Positions 38,037-47,191 of a DNA stretch of 64,000 nt are shown here, one piece after another (positions within the stretch are counted from its first letter, which is position 1; each line of letters begins with the position of its first letter). Below the pieces are notes generated by a model, which saw nothing but the letters and a program-made list of their open reading frames with translations, searched no databases and was not told the DNA's origin. The DNA is from Streptomyces flaveolus (GTDB taxonomy: Bacteria; Actinomycetota; Actinomycetes; Streptomycetales; Streptomycetaceae), in the NCBI RefSeq assembly GCF_000716535.1, contig NZ_JNWV01000006.1, forward strand, positions 124,001-188,000, written 5' to 3'. The translations under genes were made by a program, and so were the position numbers.

Positions 38037-39794
38037 TCATACGGGCAGCAGCCGTAGCGTCGGCCCGTCCGGTGCGCCCCCCTCCAGTTCCAGCAGCCAG
38101 ACCTCGTTCTCGCCCTCCCGCAGCACCGGCCCCGGCACGTACAGCGACCGCTGCGGGCCCACAGCCCAGTAACGCCCCAGGTTGAAACCGTTGACCCAGA
38201 CGAAGCCGCGCGTCCGGCCCGGCAGCTCCAGCCGGGCGTCCCCGGCCCCGCGGACCGTGACCGTGCCCCGGTACAGCCCCGGCGCCCCCTCCCCGGGCAC
38301 CGCGCCGAAGGGCACCGTGCCCACCCCGTCGGCGAACGCGTCCAGATCCAGCCCACGCGCGCGTACCCCGTGCAGATACTGCCGCTCGTGCAGGATCCCG
38401 CCGGTGACGCCCTTCGCCTCGCCGAGCCGGGGCCCGTAGTTCACCCGCCCCAGCGACTCCACCCACAGCTCCACGCGCGCGGGGCCCGCGACCGGCTCCC
38501 TCAGCCGCGGCTCCTCCTCCGTGAGCACCCCGGCCCGCTCCCCGTCGACGTACACCACCGCCAGATCCCGCAGCCCGCGCACGGACAGCGGGTACGGCTG
38601 CCGGGGGCCGGGCACGTCCACCGTGTAGCGCACGAGGCCCCGGGTGATCCCCAGCTCCTCGAACGTGGGCGGCACGGAACCGGCCGTCTCCGGACCGCCC
38701 AGCGCCTCCAGGACGTCGGCCAGGGGTGCCCAGCCGGTGAGCGCCGCCTCGGCCGGGGCAGCCAGCGCGGCAGGCCGCGCGGGCGGGTCGGGCAGCGGGC
38801 CGGTCCGGTAGGCGGCCAGCACCTCGCGGAAGCGCCAGAACTTCTCCGTGGGGCGGCCGTACTCGTCCACCGGCGCGTCGTAGTCGTACGAGGTCACATC
38901 CGGCTCCAGCGGACCCTCGTGCGACTCGCCGCCGCCCCGGTTGGCGCCCGCCCAGCCCCCGAAGCTCGTGCCGCCGTGCGCCATGTACAGGTTCACCGAA
39001 GCCCCGCACTCCAGGATCTCCCGCAGCGCCTCGGCGGCCTCGGCCGGATCCCGTACGGCGTGCCCGCCGGCCCAGTGGTCGAACCAGCCGCACCAGAACT
39101 CCATGCACATCAGCGGGCCCCCGGGGCGGTGGCGGCGCAGCGTCCCGAAGGCCTCGCGCGCGTGGGAGCCGAAGTTCACCGTGGCGAGCACCCCGGGCAG
39201 CGAACCCCCGGTCAGCATGTGGTCCTCGGGGCCGTCCGAGGTGAACAGCGGAACGCCGATGCCCTCGGCGCGCAGCAGGCCGGCCAGCTCCTCCAGATGG
39301 CCGGTGTCACTGCCGTAGCTGCCGTACTCGTTCTCCACCTGGACCATGATCACCGGGCCGCCGCGGCCGATCTGGCGGGGCACGATCTCGGGCAGCAGCC
39401 GGTGGAACCAGTTCCGGACGTGGGCCGTGTACCGCTCGTCACGCGTACGCGCGCGCGTGCCCGGCTCGCCCGTCAGCCACGCCGGCAGCCCGCCGTTCTC
39501 CCACTCGGCGCAGATGTAGGGCCCCGGCCGCACGATCGCCCACAGGCCCGCCTCGCGGACCGCGTCCAGGAACCGGCCGACCGCCCGCACGTCCCGGAAG
39601 GTGCCCGGACGCGGCTCGTGCAGGTTCCACGGGACGTAGGTCTCCACGCAGTTCAGGCCCATCGCCCGCAGCATCGCCAGCCGGTGCCCCCACTGGCCCT
39701 CGTGCACCCGGAAGTAGTGCAGCGCCCCGGACAGCAGCCGCACCGGCCGCCCGTCCAGCAGGAACTCCGACTCCCCGACCGCGAACCCGCTCAT
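38037..39794 (-). CDS. Beta-galactosidase, glycoside hydrolase family 35
   Basis: A 585-residue retaining beta-galactosidase. GH35 signatures: LLSGALHYFRVH and NCVETYVPWNLHEPRPG near the N-terminus, ICAEWENGGLPAWL, the acid/base E156 in QVENEYGSYG and the nucleophile E232 in CMEFWCGWFDHWAGG. C-terminal jelly-roll domains end with GFVWVNGFNLGRYWAVGPQ. ATG at 39794 follows GGTGGGGGA; the 15 residues of open frame upstream are not used. No signal peptide, so intracellular cleavage of galactosides is likely. It is divergent from an AraC regulator, which probably controls it. Confidence 0.92.
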   Translation of the reverse strand: MSGFAVGESEFLLDGRPVRLLSGALHYFRVHEGQWGHRLAMLRAMGLNCVETYVPWNLHEPRPGTFRDVRAVGRFLDAVREAGLWAIVRPGPYICAEWENGGLPAWLTGEPGTRARTRDERYTAHVRNWFHRLLPEIVPRQIGRGGPVIMVQVENEYGSYGSDTGHLEELAGLLRAEGIGVPLFTSDGPEDHMLTGGSLPGVLATVNFGSHAREAFGTLRRHRPGGPLMCMEFWCGWFDHWAGGHAVRDPAEAAEALREILECGASVNLYMAHGGTSFGGWAGANRGGGESHEGPLEPDVTSYDYDAPVDEYGRPTEKFWRFREVLAAYRTGPLPDPPARPAALAAPAEAALTGWAPLADVLEALGGPETAGSVPPTFEELGITRGLVRYTVDVPGPRQPYPLSVRGLRDLAVVYVDGERAGVLTEEEPRLREPVAGPARVELWVESLGRVNYGPRLGEAKGVTGGILHERQYLHGVRARGLDLDAFADGVGTVPFGAVPGEGAPGLYRGTVTVRGAGDARLELPGRTRGFVWVNGFNLGRYWAVGPQRSLYVPGPVLREGENEVWLLELEGGAPDGPTLRLLPV

Positions 39795-39946
39795 GCGCCG
39801 TCCCCCACCCTGATCTCGTCCATCGGCCCTCAGCCTCACCCCCTACCGGCGACCGGCACCATGGACGAAGATCGCCACTGCTTGGACAAAAGGAGGACCG
39901 GCGCCACTCGGACAGGGACGCGCCGCGCGGCACGCCGGGAGGAGCG

Positions 39947-40837
39947 ATGTACCAGACCTGGATGCGGTTCTTCAGCCCCGGCCCCGCCCACCACCGCCTC
40001 GGCCTGGCCTGCCTCGGCGTCGGCCTCCAGCACGGCGCGCTGCCCACGGTCGGCCCGCGCACCCTCGACCACCACGTCGCCGTGGTGATCAGCGCCGGCG
40101 GCGGCTGGTACCGCGGCACCGACGGCCGCCGTACGACCGTCACCGCGCCCGCGCTGCTGTGGCTCACCCCCGGCGTGCCCCACCACTACGCGCCCGACCC
40201 GGACACCGGCTGGGACGAGGGCTTCGTCGACTTCACCGGACCCGCCACGACCGCCTACCGCGACCTCGGCTACATCGAACCCGACCGCCCCGTCGTCCCG
40301 CTCTCCGACGCCACCGGACCCCGCGCGGTCATCGCCCGCGTCGCCCGGGCCGCCCGCCGCGGCAACCCCCTGCTGGAGGTGGAGACCGGCGCCGCCGTCC
40401 ACGAACTCCTCGTCGCGCTGCGCCGCGCCCGCGCCGACCTCGCCCCCGACGGCGACCAGGTGCTGGCGGCCCTGGCCCGCGACGCCTGCACGCCGATGAG
40501 CGTCGCCGACCACGCCGCCCGGCACGGGATGACCCCCGCCGAACTGCGCGACGCGGTCCGCCGGGCGGCCGGGCGCACCCCGAAGGACTACCTGCTCGGC
40601 ATCCGGCTCGGCCGGGCCAAGGAACTCCTCGCCACGACCGAGCTGCCCGTCGCGGGCGTCGCCCGCCGCGTCGGCTACGACGACCCCGCCTACTTCTCCC
40701 GGCTGTTCACCCGGCGCGTGGGCCTCGCCCCCGTCCGGTTCCGCGCCCAGCAGGGCCGTACCGTCCCCGGCGGCTGGAGCGACCGCGTCCCCGACCCCGG
40801 CGATCCGCCGATGATCCACTCCCCGGACACCCCGTAG
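39947..40837 (+). CDS. AraC-family transcriptional regulator
   Basis: A 296-residue regulator with an N-terminal cupin-like sugar-sensing domain (VVISAGGGWYRGTDGRRTTV, LLWLTPGVPHHYAPDPDTGW) and a C-terminal double helix-turn-helix. The second helix-turn-helix shows the AraC signature VAGVARRVGYDDPAYFSRLFTRRVGLAPVRFR. It is divergent from the GH35 beta-galactosidase with 152 nt between starts, suggesting it activates that gene in response to a galactoside (inference). It ends 34 nt before the chorismate mutase gene. Confidence 0.85.
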   Translation: MYQTWMRFFSPGPAHHRLGLACLGVGLQHGALPTVGPRTLDHHVAVVISAGGGWYRGTDGRRTTVTAPALLWLTPGVPHHYAPDPDTGWDEGFVDFTGPATTAYRDLGYIEPDRPVVPLSDATGPRAVIARVARAARRGNPLLEVETGAAVHELLVALRRARADLAPDGDQVLAALARDACTPMSVADHAARHGMTPAELRDAVRRAAGRTPKDYLLGIRLGRAKELLATTELPVAGVARRVGYDDPAYFSRLFTRRVGLAPVRFRAQQGRTVPGGWSDRVPDPGDPPMIHSPDTP

Positions 40838-40871
40838 GGCCTAGCCCGAGAAACGCATAGGGTGAGCCCCC

Positions 40872-41222
40872 ATGACCACCAGCAACACCGGGACCGGTGC
40901 CGACGACCCCCAGGTCCGCCAGGAACTGGAGCGGCTGCGCGACAGCATCGACAACATCGACGCGGCCGTCGTCCACATGCTCGCCGAGCGCTTCAAGTGC
41001 ACCCAGCAGGTCGGCCGGCTCAAGGCGCTGCACCAGCTGCCGCCCGCCGACCCCGCCCGCGAGGCCCGGCAGATCGAACGGCTGCGCAGCCTCGCCGAGA
41101 ACGCCAAGCTCGACCCGGCGTTCGCCGAGAAGTTCCTGAACTTCATCATCGCCGAGGTGATCCGGCACCACGAAAGCATCGCCGAGGACACCCACAACGG
41201 ACAGCCGGCGCACGAGGACTGA
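40872..41222 (+). CDS. Chorismate mutase, AroQ type
   Basis: A 116-residue all-helical protein that isomerises chorismate to prephenate for phenylalanine and tyrosine synthesis. The AroQ fold is seen in LERLRDSIDNIDAAVVHMLAERFK, CTQQVGRLKALHQLPPADPAREARQIE and FLNFIIAEVIRHHESIAED, with the arginine and lysine residues that bind chorismate. It lacks a signal peptide, so it is the cytoplasmic enzyme. It may be transcribed from upstream of araC, as only 34 nt separate them. Confidence 0.9.
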   Translation: MTTSNTGTGADDPQVRQELERLRDSIDNIDAAVVHMLAERFKCTQQVGRLKALHQLPPADPAREARQIERLRSLAENAKLDPAFAEKFLNFIIAEVIRHHESIAEDTHNGQPAHED

Positions 41223-41349
41223 GCAGGGCCCTGACCGGGGGCCCGCAGGGGTTCGGCCGGCCGAGCGAGCACGGGGGCGCGCAGCGGACAAAAGCCGTGT
41301 ACCGATCCGCCCCTGTGCGCTGTAGGCCGCATCAGGCAGCATGTCCTGC

Positions 41350-43842
41350 ATGTCCGTACTCACGCGCGACGAAGCGCAGCTCCGAGCACAGTTCCTCGAC
41401 GTCCACCGGTACACGGTCGAACTGGACCTCACCACCGGTGACGAGACCTTCGACTCCCGTACCGCCATCCGGTTCACGGCGCGGTCCGACGGGGACACGT
41501 TCGTCGAGCTGAAGCCCGCCGAGCTGCGCAGTGTCACGCTCGACGGACAGCCGCTCGACCCGGAGTCCCTGTGCGAGGACCGGCTGCCGCTGAAGAACCT
41601 CACCGCCGGCGAGCACGAGCTGCGCGTCGACGCGGTCATGCGCTACTCCCGCACCGGCGAGGGCATGCACCGCTTCACCGATCCCAGCGACGGCGAGACG
41701 TACGTCTACACGCAGATGTTCCTGGACGACGTCCAGCGCGTCTTCGCCGCCTTCGACCAGCCCGACCTGAAGGCCGTCTTCGAGGTCTCGGTCAAGGCCC
41801 CCGAGGGCTGGAGCGTCCTCGCCAACGGCGTCACCGAGCACCGCGGCGACGGCCTCTGGCAGGCCACGCCCACCCCGCCGGTCTCCACCTACCTCGTCGC
41901 CGTCGCCGCCGGCCCCTGGCACTCGGTGCGCACCGAGCACCGCGGACTGCCCTTCGGCATCCACTGCCGCCGCTCCCTCGCACCCCACCTCGACACCGAC
42001 GCCGACGAGATCCTCGACGTCACGCGCGCGTGCTTCGACCGCTACCACGAGAAGTTCGAGGAGCCCTACCCCTTCGACTCCTACGACCAGGCCTTCGTCC
42101 CCGAGTTCAACGCGGGCGCCATGGAGAACCCGGGCCTGGTCACCTTCCGCGACGACTTCGTCTACCGCTCCGCCGTCACCGACACCGAGCGGCAGACCCG
42201 CGCCATGGTCATCGCCCACGAGATGGCCCACATGTGGTTCGGCGACCTCGTCACCCTCAAGTGGTGGGACGACATCTGGCTGAACGAGTCCTTCGCCGAG
42301 TACATGGGCTACCAGACCACCGCCGAGGCCACCCGCTTCACCGACCCCTGGACCGAGTTCGCCGTCACCCGCAAGTCCTGGGGCTACGACGCCGACCAGC
42401 GGCCCACCACCCACCCGGTCGCCCCCGAGAACGTCGACGACACCGCCTCCGCCCTGCTCAACTTCGACGGCATCTCCTACGCCAAGGGCGCCTCCGCACT
42501 GCGCCAGCTCGCCGTCTGGCTCGGCGAGAAGGACTTCCTCGCCGGCATCAACGCCCACTTCGCGCGGCACAAGTTCGGCAACGCCACCCTCGCCGACTTC
42601 ATCGACTCCCTCGCCTCCGCCACCGACCGCGACGTGCACGCCTGGGCCGACAGCTGGCTGCGCACCACCGGCGTCGACAAGCTCACCCCGCAGATCGCCG
42701 CCGCCGGCGGCACCTGCGCGCTGACCGCCGACCGCGCGGGCAGCCGCCCGCACCGCCTCAGCGCCGGCCTGTACGACCACGACGTCGCCGAGGAGGGCCG
42801 GCTGCTGCTGCGCGAGCGCATCGACCTCGACGTCCCGCAGACCGCGCCGCAGCCCATCGGCAAGCGCCCCGCACTGGTCCTCCTCAACGACGGCGACCTC
42901 ACCTACGCCAAGATCCGCTTCGACACCGCCTCCTTCGAGACGCTCCGCACCAGCCTGTCCGGCCTCCCCGACCCGCTCACCCGCGCGGTCGTCTGGAACG
43001 CCCTCAGGGACGCCGTCCGCGACGGCGAACTCGCGCCCACCGCCTACCTGGAGACGGCCCGCGCCCACCTGCCCCGCGAGACCGACCTGGCCGTCGCCGA
43101 GGGCGTCCTCGCCTTCGCCGCCGGCCAGCTCGCCGACCAGTACCTGACGCCGGAGGAGCGCCCGGCCGCCCTGGCCACCCTCACCTCGCTCTGCCGCGAC
43201 CTGCTGCGACGCACCGAGGACGGCGACCACCCCGGCCTGCGGCTGATCGCCGTACGGCACCTGATCGACGTCGCCGCCCACCCGGAGACCGTCGCCGCCT
43301 GGCTCGCCGACGGCACGGTGCCCGGCGGACCGGAACTCGACCCCGAACTGCGCTGGCGCATCCTCGCCCGGCTCGCCGTGCTCGGCGCCACCGACGAGGA
43401 CGCCATCGCCGCCGAGCTGGCGCGCGACCCGAGCGCCACCGGACAGGAGGGCGCCGCCCGCTGCCGCGCCGCCCTGCCCGACCCGGAGGCCAAGCGCGCC
43501 GCCTGGGAGGCGATGTTCGCCGGCGACGACCTGTCCAACTACCTCTTCACGGCCACCGCCCAGGGCTTCTGGCAGCCCGAACAGGCCGAGCTGGTACGGG
43601 AGTACGTGCCGCGCTTCTACGCGGACGCGGTCGCCGTCGCCGCCCGCCGCGGCCCCGCCATCGCCGTCGCCGCCGGCCGCTGGTGCTTCCCCGCCCACGC
43701 CGTCGACGCCGAGAACCTGCGCCTCGGCGAGGCCTGCCTGCGCGACGCCGACATCACCCCGGCCCTGCGCCGCACCCTCGCCGACCGGCTGGACGACCTG
43801 TCCCGCGCCCTGAAGGCGCGCGGCGAGGAGCGGGCGGAGTAG
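41350..43842 (+). CDS. pepN: Aminopeptidase N (M1 family)
   Basis: An 830-residue zinc metallopeptidase removing N-terminal residues from peptides. The exopeptidase signature is GAMENPGLVTFRDD and the zinc site is HEMAHMWFGDLVT with the third ligand in NESFAEYMGYQ. The C-terminal ERAP1-like helical domain is present to the end (VAARRGPAIAVAAGRWCFP). Of two ATGs, 41341 and 41350, the second is preferred since Streptomyces PepN begins MSVLTRDEA. It is probably cytoplasmic. Confidence 0.95.
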   Translation: MSVLTRDEAQLRAQFLDVHRYTVELDLTTGDETFDSRTAIRFTARSDGDTFVELKPAELRSVTLDGQPLDPESLCEDRLPLKNLTAGEHELRVDAVMRYSRTGEGMHRFTDPSDGETYVYTQMFLDDVQRVFAAFDQPDLKAVFEVSVKAPEGWSVLANGVTEHRGDGLWQATPTPPVSTYLVAVAAGPWHSVRTEHRGLPFGIHCRRSLAPHLDTDADEILDVTRACFDRYHEKFEEPYPFDSYDQAFVPEFNAGAMENPGLVTFRDDFVYRSAVTDTERQTRAMVIAHEMAHMWFGDLVTLKWWDDIWLNESFAEYMGYQTTAEATRFTDPWTEFAVTRKSWGYDADQRPTTHPVAPENVDDTASALLNFDGISYAKGASALRQLAVWLGEKDFLAGINAHFARHKFGNATLADFIDSLASATDRDVHAWADSWLRTTGVDKLTPQIAAAGGTCALTADRAGSRPHRLSAGLYDHDVAEEGRLLLRERIDLDVPQTAPQPIGKRPALVLLNDGDLTYAKIRFDTASFETLRTSLSGLPDPLTRAVVWNALRDAVRDGELAPTAYLETARAHLPRETDLAVAEGVLAFAAGQLADQYLTPEERPAALATLTSLCRDLLRRTEDGDHPGLRLIAVRHLIDVAAHPETVAAWLADGTVPGGPELDPELRWRILARLAVLGATDEDAIAAELARDPSATGQEGAARCRAALPDPEAKRAAWEAMFAGDDLSNYLFTATAQGFWQPEQAELVREYVPRFYADAVAVAARRGPAIAVAAGRWCFPAHAVDAENLRLGEACLRDADITPALRRTLADRLDDLSRALKARGEERAE

Positions 43843-44365
43843 AGGAGAGCAGGCCGGAACAGGTCGGCGTGGGTCCGACGACGCGGGACGCGGCCGGTCC
43901 CTGCCGGTGACACGGGGGACCGCCCGCCGTTCCCGGGCCCGGACGGCCAGGGACCGACGAAGCCCACGAAAGGCGCCGTGATCGCCAGACCGGCGAGCCC
44001 TCGCCGACCGTCTCCCCACCAAGGTCGTGCGGTCCCACCCCGACGACCCCGCAGCCCTGTTCGCCGGCGCGCACCACGGCGATCAGCGAAACGCTCGGCG
44101 GGAAGCTGACGCTCGCGGAGAACGCCCGGCCGACCGCCCGGCCGACCGCCCGGCCGAGGCGGCCCCGTGCGGAGAAGCTCGCCACGCCAGGAGCCCGGCT
44201 GCGCCAACGCCTCCAAGGGGTACGGCAGTACACACTTTCGGGTTCCGTTCGCCCGGCTTCCGGGACACAGGGCCCTCTTCCGGTACAAGCTGGAACTCCA
44301 CCCACACGCCGGAAGCCCCGGGCCCTGGATGCCCGCCGGACGTTCCCCTGCCCGGAGGAGGGCCC
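43843..44365. other. Intergenic region between pepN and the desA-like gene
   Basis: In 523 bases no gene is supported. Plus-strand bases 44113-44158 hold a short array of CGCCCGGCCGAC units. Open frames exist on both strands but lack coherent protein features. The stretch just before 44366 contains two good ribosome sites. I see no iron box in it. Confidence 0.55.
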
Positions 44366-45748
44366 ATGAGCGCAGGAGAGCCCATGAGCCTGCCGCCCCT
44401 CGCCTCCGGCCCCGCCGGCCCCGACGCCCTGCGGCCCCTCCTCGACACCGTGCTCGACGCCCTCGCGGCCGGCCGAGACGAACGCGGCGGACCGCTGCCC
44501 GCCGGCGGACCGGACGCCGTCGCCGCACGCGTCGCCGACGCCCTCGGGGACGTCCTGCCCGACACCGGCGACCCGGACGCCCTGCGCGCCCTCGTGCACG
44601 CCCTCGCCGCGGGCGCCGCCGACCCCGCCGACCCGCTGTGCGCGGCCCACTTGCACTGCCCTCCGCTCGCCGTGGCCACCGCCGCCGACCTCGCCGCCAG
44701 CGCCCTCAACCCCTCCCTGGACTCCTGGGACCAGGCCCCGGCCGCCTCCGCCCTGGAAGCCGCCGTCACCCGCACCCTCGCCCGCACGGCCGGGCTCGCC
44801 GACGCCCTCGTCACCACCGGCGGCACCGAGTCCAACCAGCTCGCCCTGCTGCTCGCCCGCGAGGCACACGACGGCGTCCGCCTCGTGTGCGGCGCCAACG
44901 CCCACCACTCACTGCCCCGCGCCGCCTGGCTGCTCGGCCTGCCCGACCCGGTCGTCATCCCGACACCCAACGGCACCCTCGACCCGGCCGCCCTCCACGA
45001 GACCCTCACCGCGCTGCCCGGCCCCCCGCTCGTCGCCGCCACCGCCGGCACCACCGACGCCGGCCTCATCGACCCACTGCCCGAGATCGCCGGCCTGTGC
45101 ACCGCCCACGGCGCCCGGCTGCACATCGACGCGGCCTACGGCGGCGGCCTCCTGTTCAGCGACCGGCACCGCGACAAACTCGCCGGACTCGAAGCCGCCC
45201 ACACCGTCACCCTCGACCTGCACAAACTCGGCTGGCAACCGGTCGCCGCCGGACTCCTCGCCGTCGCCCGCCCCCACGAACTCACCGCACTCCAGCAGCG
45301 CGCCGACTACCTGAACGCCGACGACGACACCGAGGCCGGACTCCCCGACCTGCTCGGCCGCTCCCCGCGCACCAGCCGCCGCCCCGACATCCTCAAGATC
45401 GCCGTCACCCTGAAGGCACTGGGCCGCGGCGGGCTCGGCGCCCTGGTCGACCAGGTCTGCGCCCGAGCCCGCGAGCTCGCCACGCTGATCCGCGAGCACC
45501 CCGGCTTCGAGCTGTACGACCGACCCGTCATCAGCACCGTCCTGTTCCGGCCCGCCGAGGCCGACGACGACACCGTGGCCACCGTACGCCGACGGCTGCT
45601 GCACGAGGGCCGGGCCGTCCTCGGCCGCGCCCGACTCGACGGCCGGCTCTGGCTCAAGGCCACCGTCCTCAACCCCCACACCCGGCCGGACGACCTGGCC
45701 CACCTGCTCAAACTCGTCGAACTCGCCGAAAGAAGCTTCCCCGGATGA
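44366..45748 (+). CDS. PLP-dependent decarboxylase (DesA-like, group II)
   Basis: A 460-residue decarboxylase of the lysine/diaminobutyrate class. PLP-binding elements are TTGGTESNQLALLLAR, GANAHHSLPRAAWLLGL, HIDAAYGGGLLFSDR (aspartate pairing with the PLP nitrogen) and the Schiff-base K287 in TLDLHKLGWQP. Together with the downstream N-monooxygenase it resembles the first two steps of desferrioxamine synthesis: lysine to cadaverine, then N-hydroxycadaverine. Two ATGs with good sites exist, 44366 (GGAGGAGG upstream) and 44384 (AGGAGAG upstream). The amino-acid specificity is not certain; ornithine or diaminobutyrate are possible. Confidence 0.85.
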   Translation: MSAGEPMSLPPLASGPAGPDALRPLLDTVLDALAAGRDERGGPLPAGGPDAVAARVADALGDVLPDTGDPDALRALVHALAAGAADPADPLCAAHLHCPPLAVATAADLAASALNPSLDSWDQAPAASALEAAVTRTLARTAGLADALVTTGGTESNQLALLLAREAHDGVRLVCGANAHHSLPRAAWLLGLPDPVVIPTPNGTLDPAALHETLTALPGPPLVAATAGTTDAGLIDPLPEIAGLCTAHGARLHIDAAYGGGLLFSDRHRDKLAGLEAAHTVTLDLHKLGWQPVAAGLLAVARPHELTALQQRADYLNADDDTEAGLPDLLGRSPRTSRRPDILKIAVTLKALGRGGLGALVDQVCARARELATLIREHPGFELYDRPVISTVLFRPAEADDDTVATVRRRLLHEGRAVLGRARLDGRLWLKATVLNPHTRPDDLAHLLKLVELAERSFPG

Positions 45749-47157
45749 CCCACCCCCCACGCCAAGAGCCCGCCTCCCCTCGCGACCTGGTCGGCATCGG
45801 CATCGGCCCCTGCAACCTCTCCCTCGCCGCGCTCGCCCAGCCGCTCGCCGAACTCGACGCCGTCTTCTACGAACAGCGCCCCGACTTCGACTGGCACCCC
45901 GGCCTGCTCATCGACGGCGCCACCGTCCAAGTGCCCTTCCTCGCCGACCTGGTGACCCTCGCCGACCCCACCAGCCCCTGGAGCTTCCTCAACTACCTCA
46001 AGACCCGCGAGCGGCTCTTCCCCTTCTACTTCGCCGAGCACTTCCACATCCGACGCGCCGAGTACGACGCTTACGGCCGCTGGGTCGCCGGACAACTACC
46101 CGGGCTGCGCTTCCGCCACCAGGTCGACGGGGTCCGCTGGAACTTGGAACGGGACGTCTTCGAGGTCGACTTCACCCAGCTCGACGCCGACGGCGAGGCC
46201 GAGGCCCTCGGCCGTACCTACGCCCGCAACGTCGTCCTCGGCATCGGCACCGCCCCCTACGTGCCCGACCCCCTCAGGCCCCTGGTGGACGCGCCCGGCG
46301 TGCCCGTCGTCCACGCCGCCGACTACCTCGACCACCGCGACAGCATCCTCGCCGCCGGGCACGTCACCGTCGTCGGCTCCGGACAGTCCGGCGCCGAGGT
46401 CTTCCTGGACCTGCTCCGGCACCGCCCGGCCGGCCAGGAGAAGCTGCACTGGATCGGCCGTACCGAGGCGTTCGCGCCCATGGAGTACTCCAAGCTCGGC
46501 CTGGAACACTTCACACCCGACTACACGCGCTACTTCCACGCCCTCGCCGAGCCCGTCCGCGACCGGCTGGTCGCCGCCCAGTGGCAGCTCCACAAGGGCA
46601 TCGACGCCGGCACCCTCGCCGCCATCCACGACGAGCTGTACCGGCGCACCCTGCACGGCGGCTGGCCCGACACCGTCCTCACCCCCGGCGTCCGCGTCCG
46701 CACCGCCGGCCGCATCGCCACCAGCAAGATCGAGCTGCACCTGGAGCACCTCCAGCAGGACAGCCGCTCCCGGCTCACCACCGACGCCGTCGTCCTCGCC
46801 ACCGGCTACCGCGAACGCCCCCTCGACCGCATCCTCGCCGGACTCGACCCCTACATCCGCCGCGACAGCAGCGAACGCCCACGCGTCGACGACGAGTTCC
46901 GCCTCGTACTGGACCCCTCGGTCACCGGCTCGGTCTACGTCCAGAACGCAGAGCTCCACACCCACGGCGTCGGCGCCCCCGACCTCGGCCTCGCCGCCTG
47001 GCGCAGCGCCACCATCCTCAACTCCCTCACCGGGAAGGAGCCGTACCCGCTCCCCTCCCGCACGGCCTTCACCTCCTTCGGCCTCGACGAGCCCGCTGCC
47101 CGGGTACCGCAGGGCAGGCAGCCCCAGCGACTCGTCCCGCTGGTCGAAGGAAGGTGA
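45745..47157 (+). CDS. L-lysine/diamine N6-monooxygenase (DesB-like)
   Basis: A 470-residue flavin N-hydroxylase of the siderophore type. FAD motif GIGIGPCNLSLAALAQPL is at the N-terminus, NADPH motif VVGSGQSGAEVFLDLL in the middle, and LATGY near the C-terminus, with the family signatures VPFLADLVTLADPTSPWSFL and HTHGVGAPDLGLAAW. It overlaps the decarboxylase stop by 4 nt (ATGA), so they act together to make a hydroxamate precursor. No acyltransferase or NIS synthetase gene follows; the next gene is convergent. Full siderophore assembly would need genes elsewhere. Confidence 0.88.
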   Translation: MTHPPRQEPASPRDLVGIGIGPCNLSLAALAQPLAELDAVFYEQRPDFDWHPGLLIDGATVQVPFLADLVTLADPTSPWSFLNYLKTRERLFPFYFAEHFHIRRAEYDAYGRWVAGQLPGLRFRHQVDGVRWNLERDVFEVDFTQLDADGEAEALGRTYARNVVLGIGTAPYVPDPLRPLVDAPGVPVVHAADYLDHRDSILAAGHVTVVGSGQSGAEVFLDLLRHRPAGQEKLHWIGRTEAFAPMEYSKLGLEHFTPDYTRYFHALAEPVRDRLVAAQWQLHKGIDAGTLAAIHDELYRRTLHGGWPDTVLTPGVRVRTAGRIATSKIELHLEHLQQDSRSRLTTDAVVLATGYRERPLDRILAGLDPYIRRDSSERPRVDDEFRLVLDPSVTGSVYVQNAELHTHGVGAPDLGLAAWRSATILNSLTGKEPYPLPSRTAFTSFGLDEPAARVPQGRQPQRLVPLVEGR

Positions 47158-47191
47158 ACGCCGTCCAGGAAACCCCCGGAGCCCCGCGGCT

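Noticed and set aside
41332..44022. Long open frame antisense to pepN
   Set aside because: A GC-rich shadow frame with low-complexity Gly/Val/Glu composition and no recognisable motif.
44200..44365. Iron box upstream of the desA-like gene
   Set aside because: I searched for TTAGGTTAG-like sequence and saw none; the nearest TTCGGG/TTCCG stretches do not fit.
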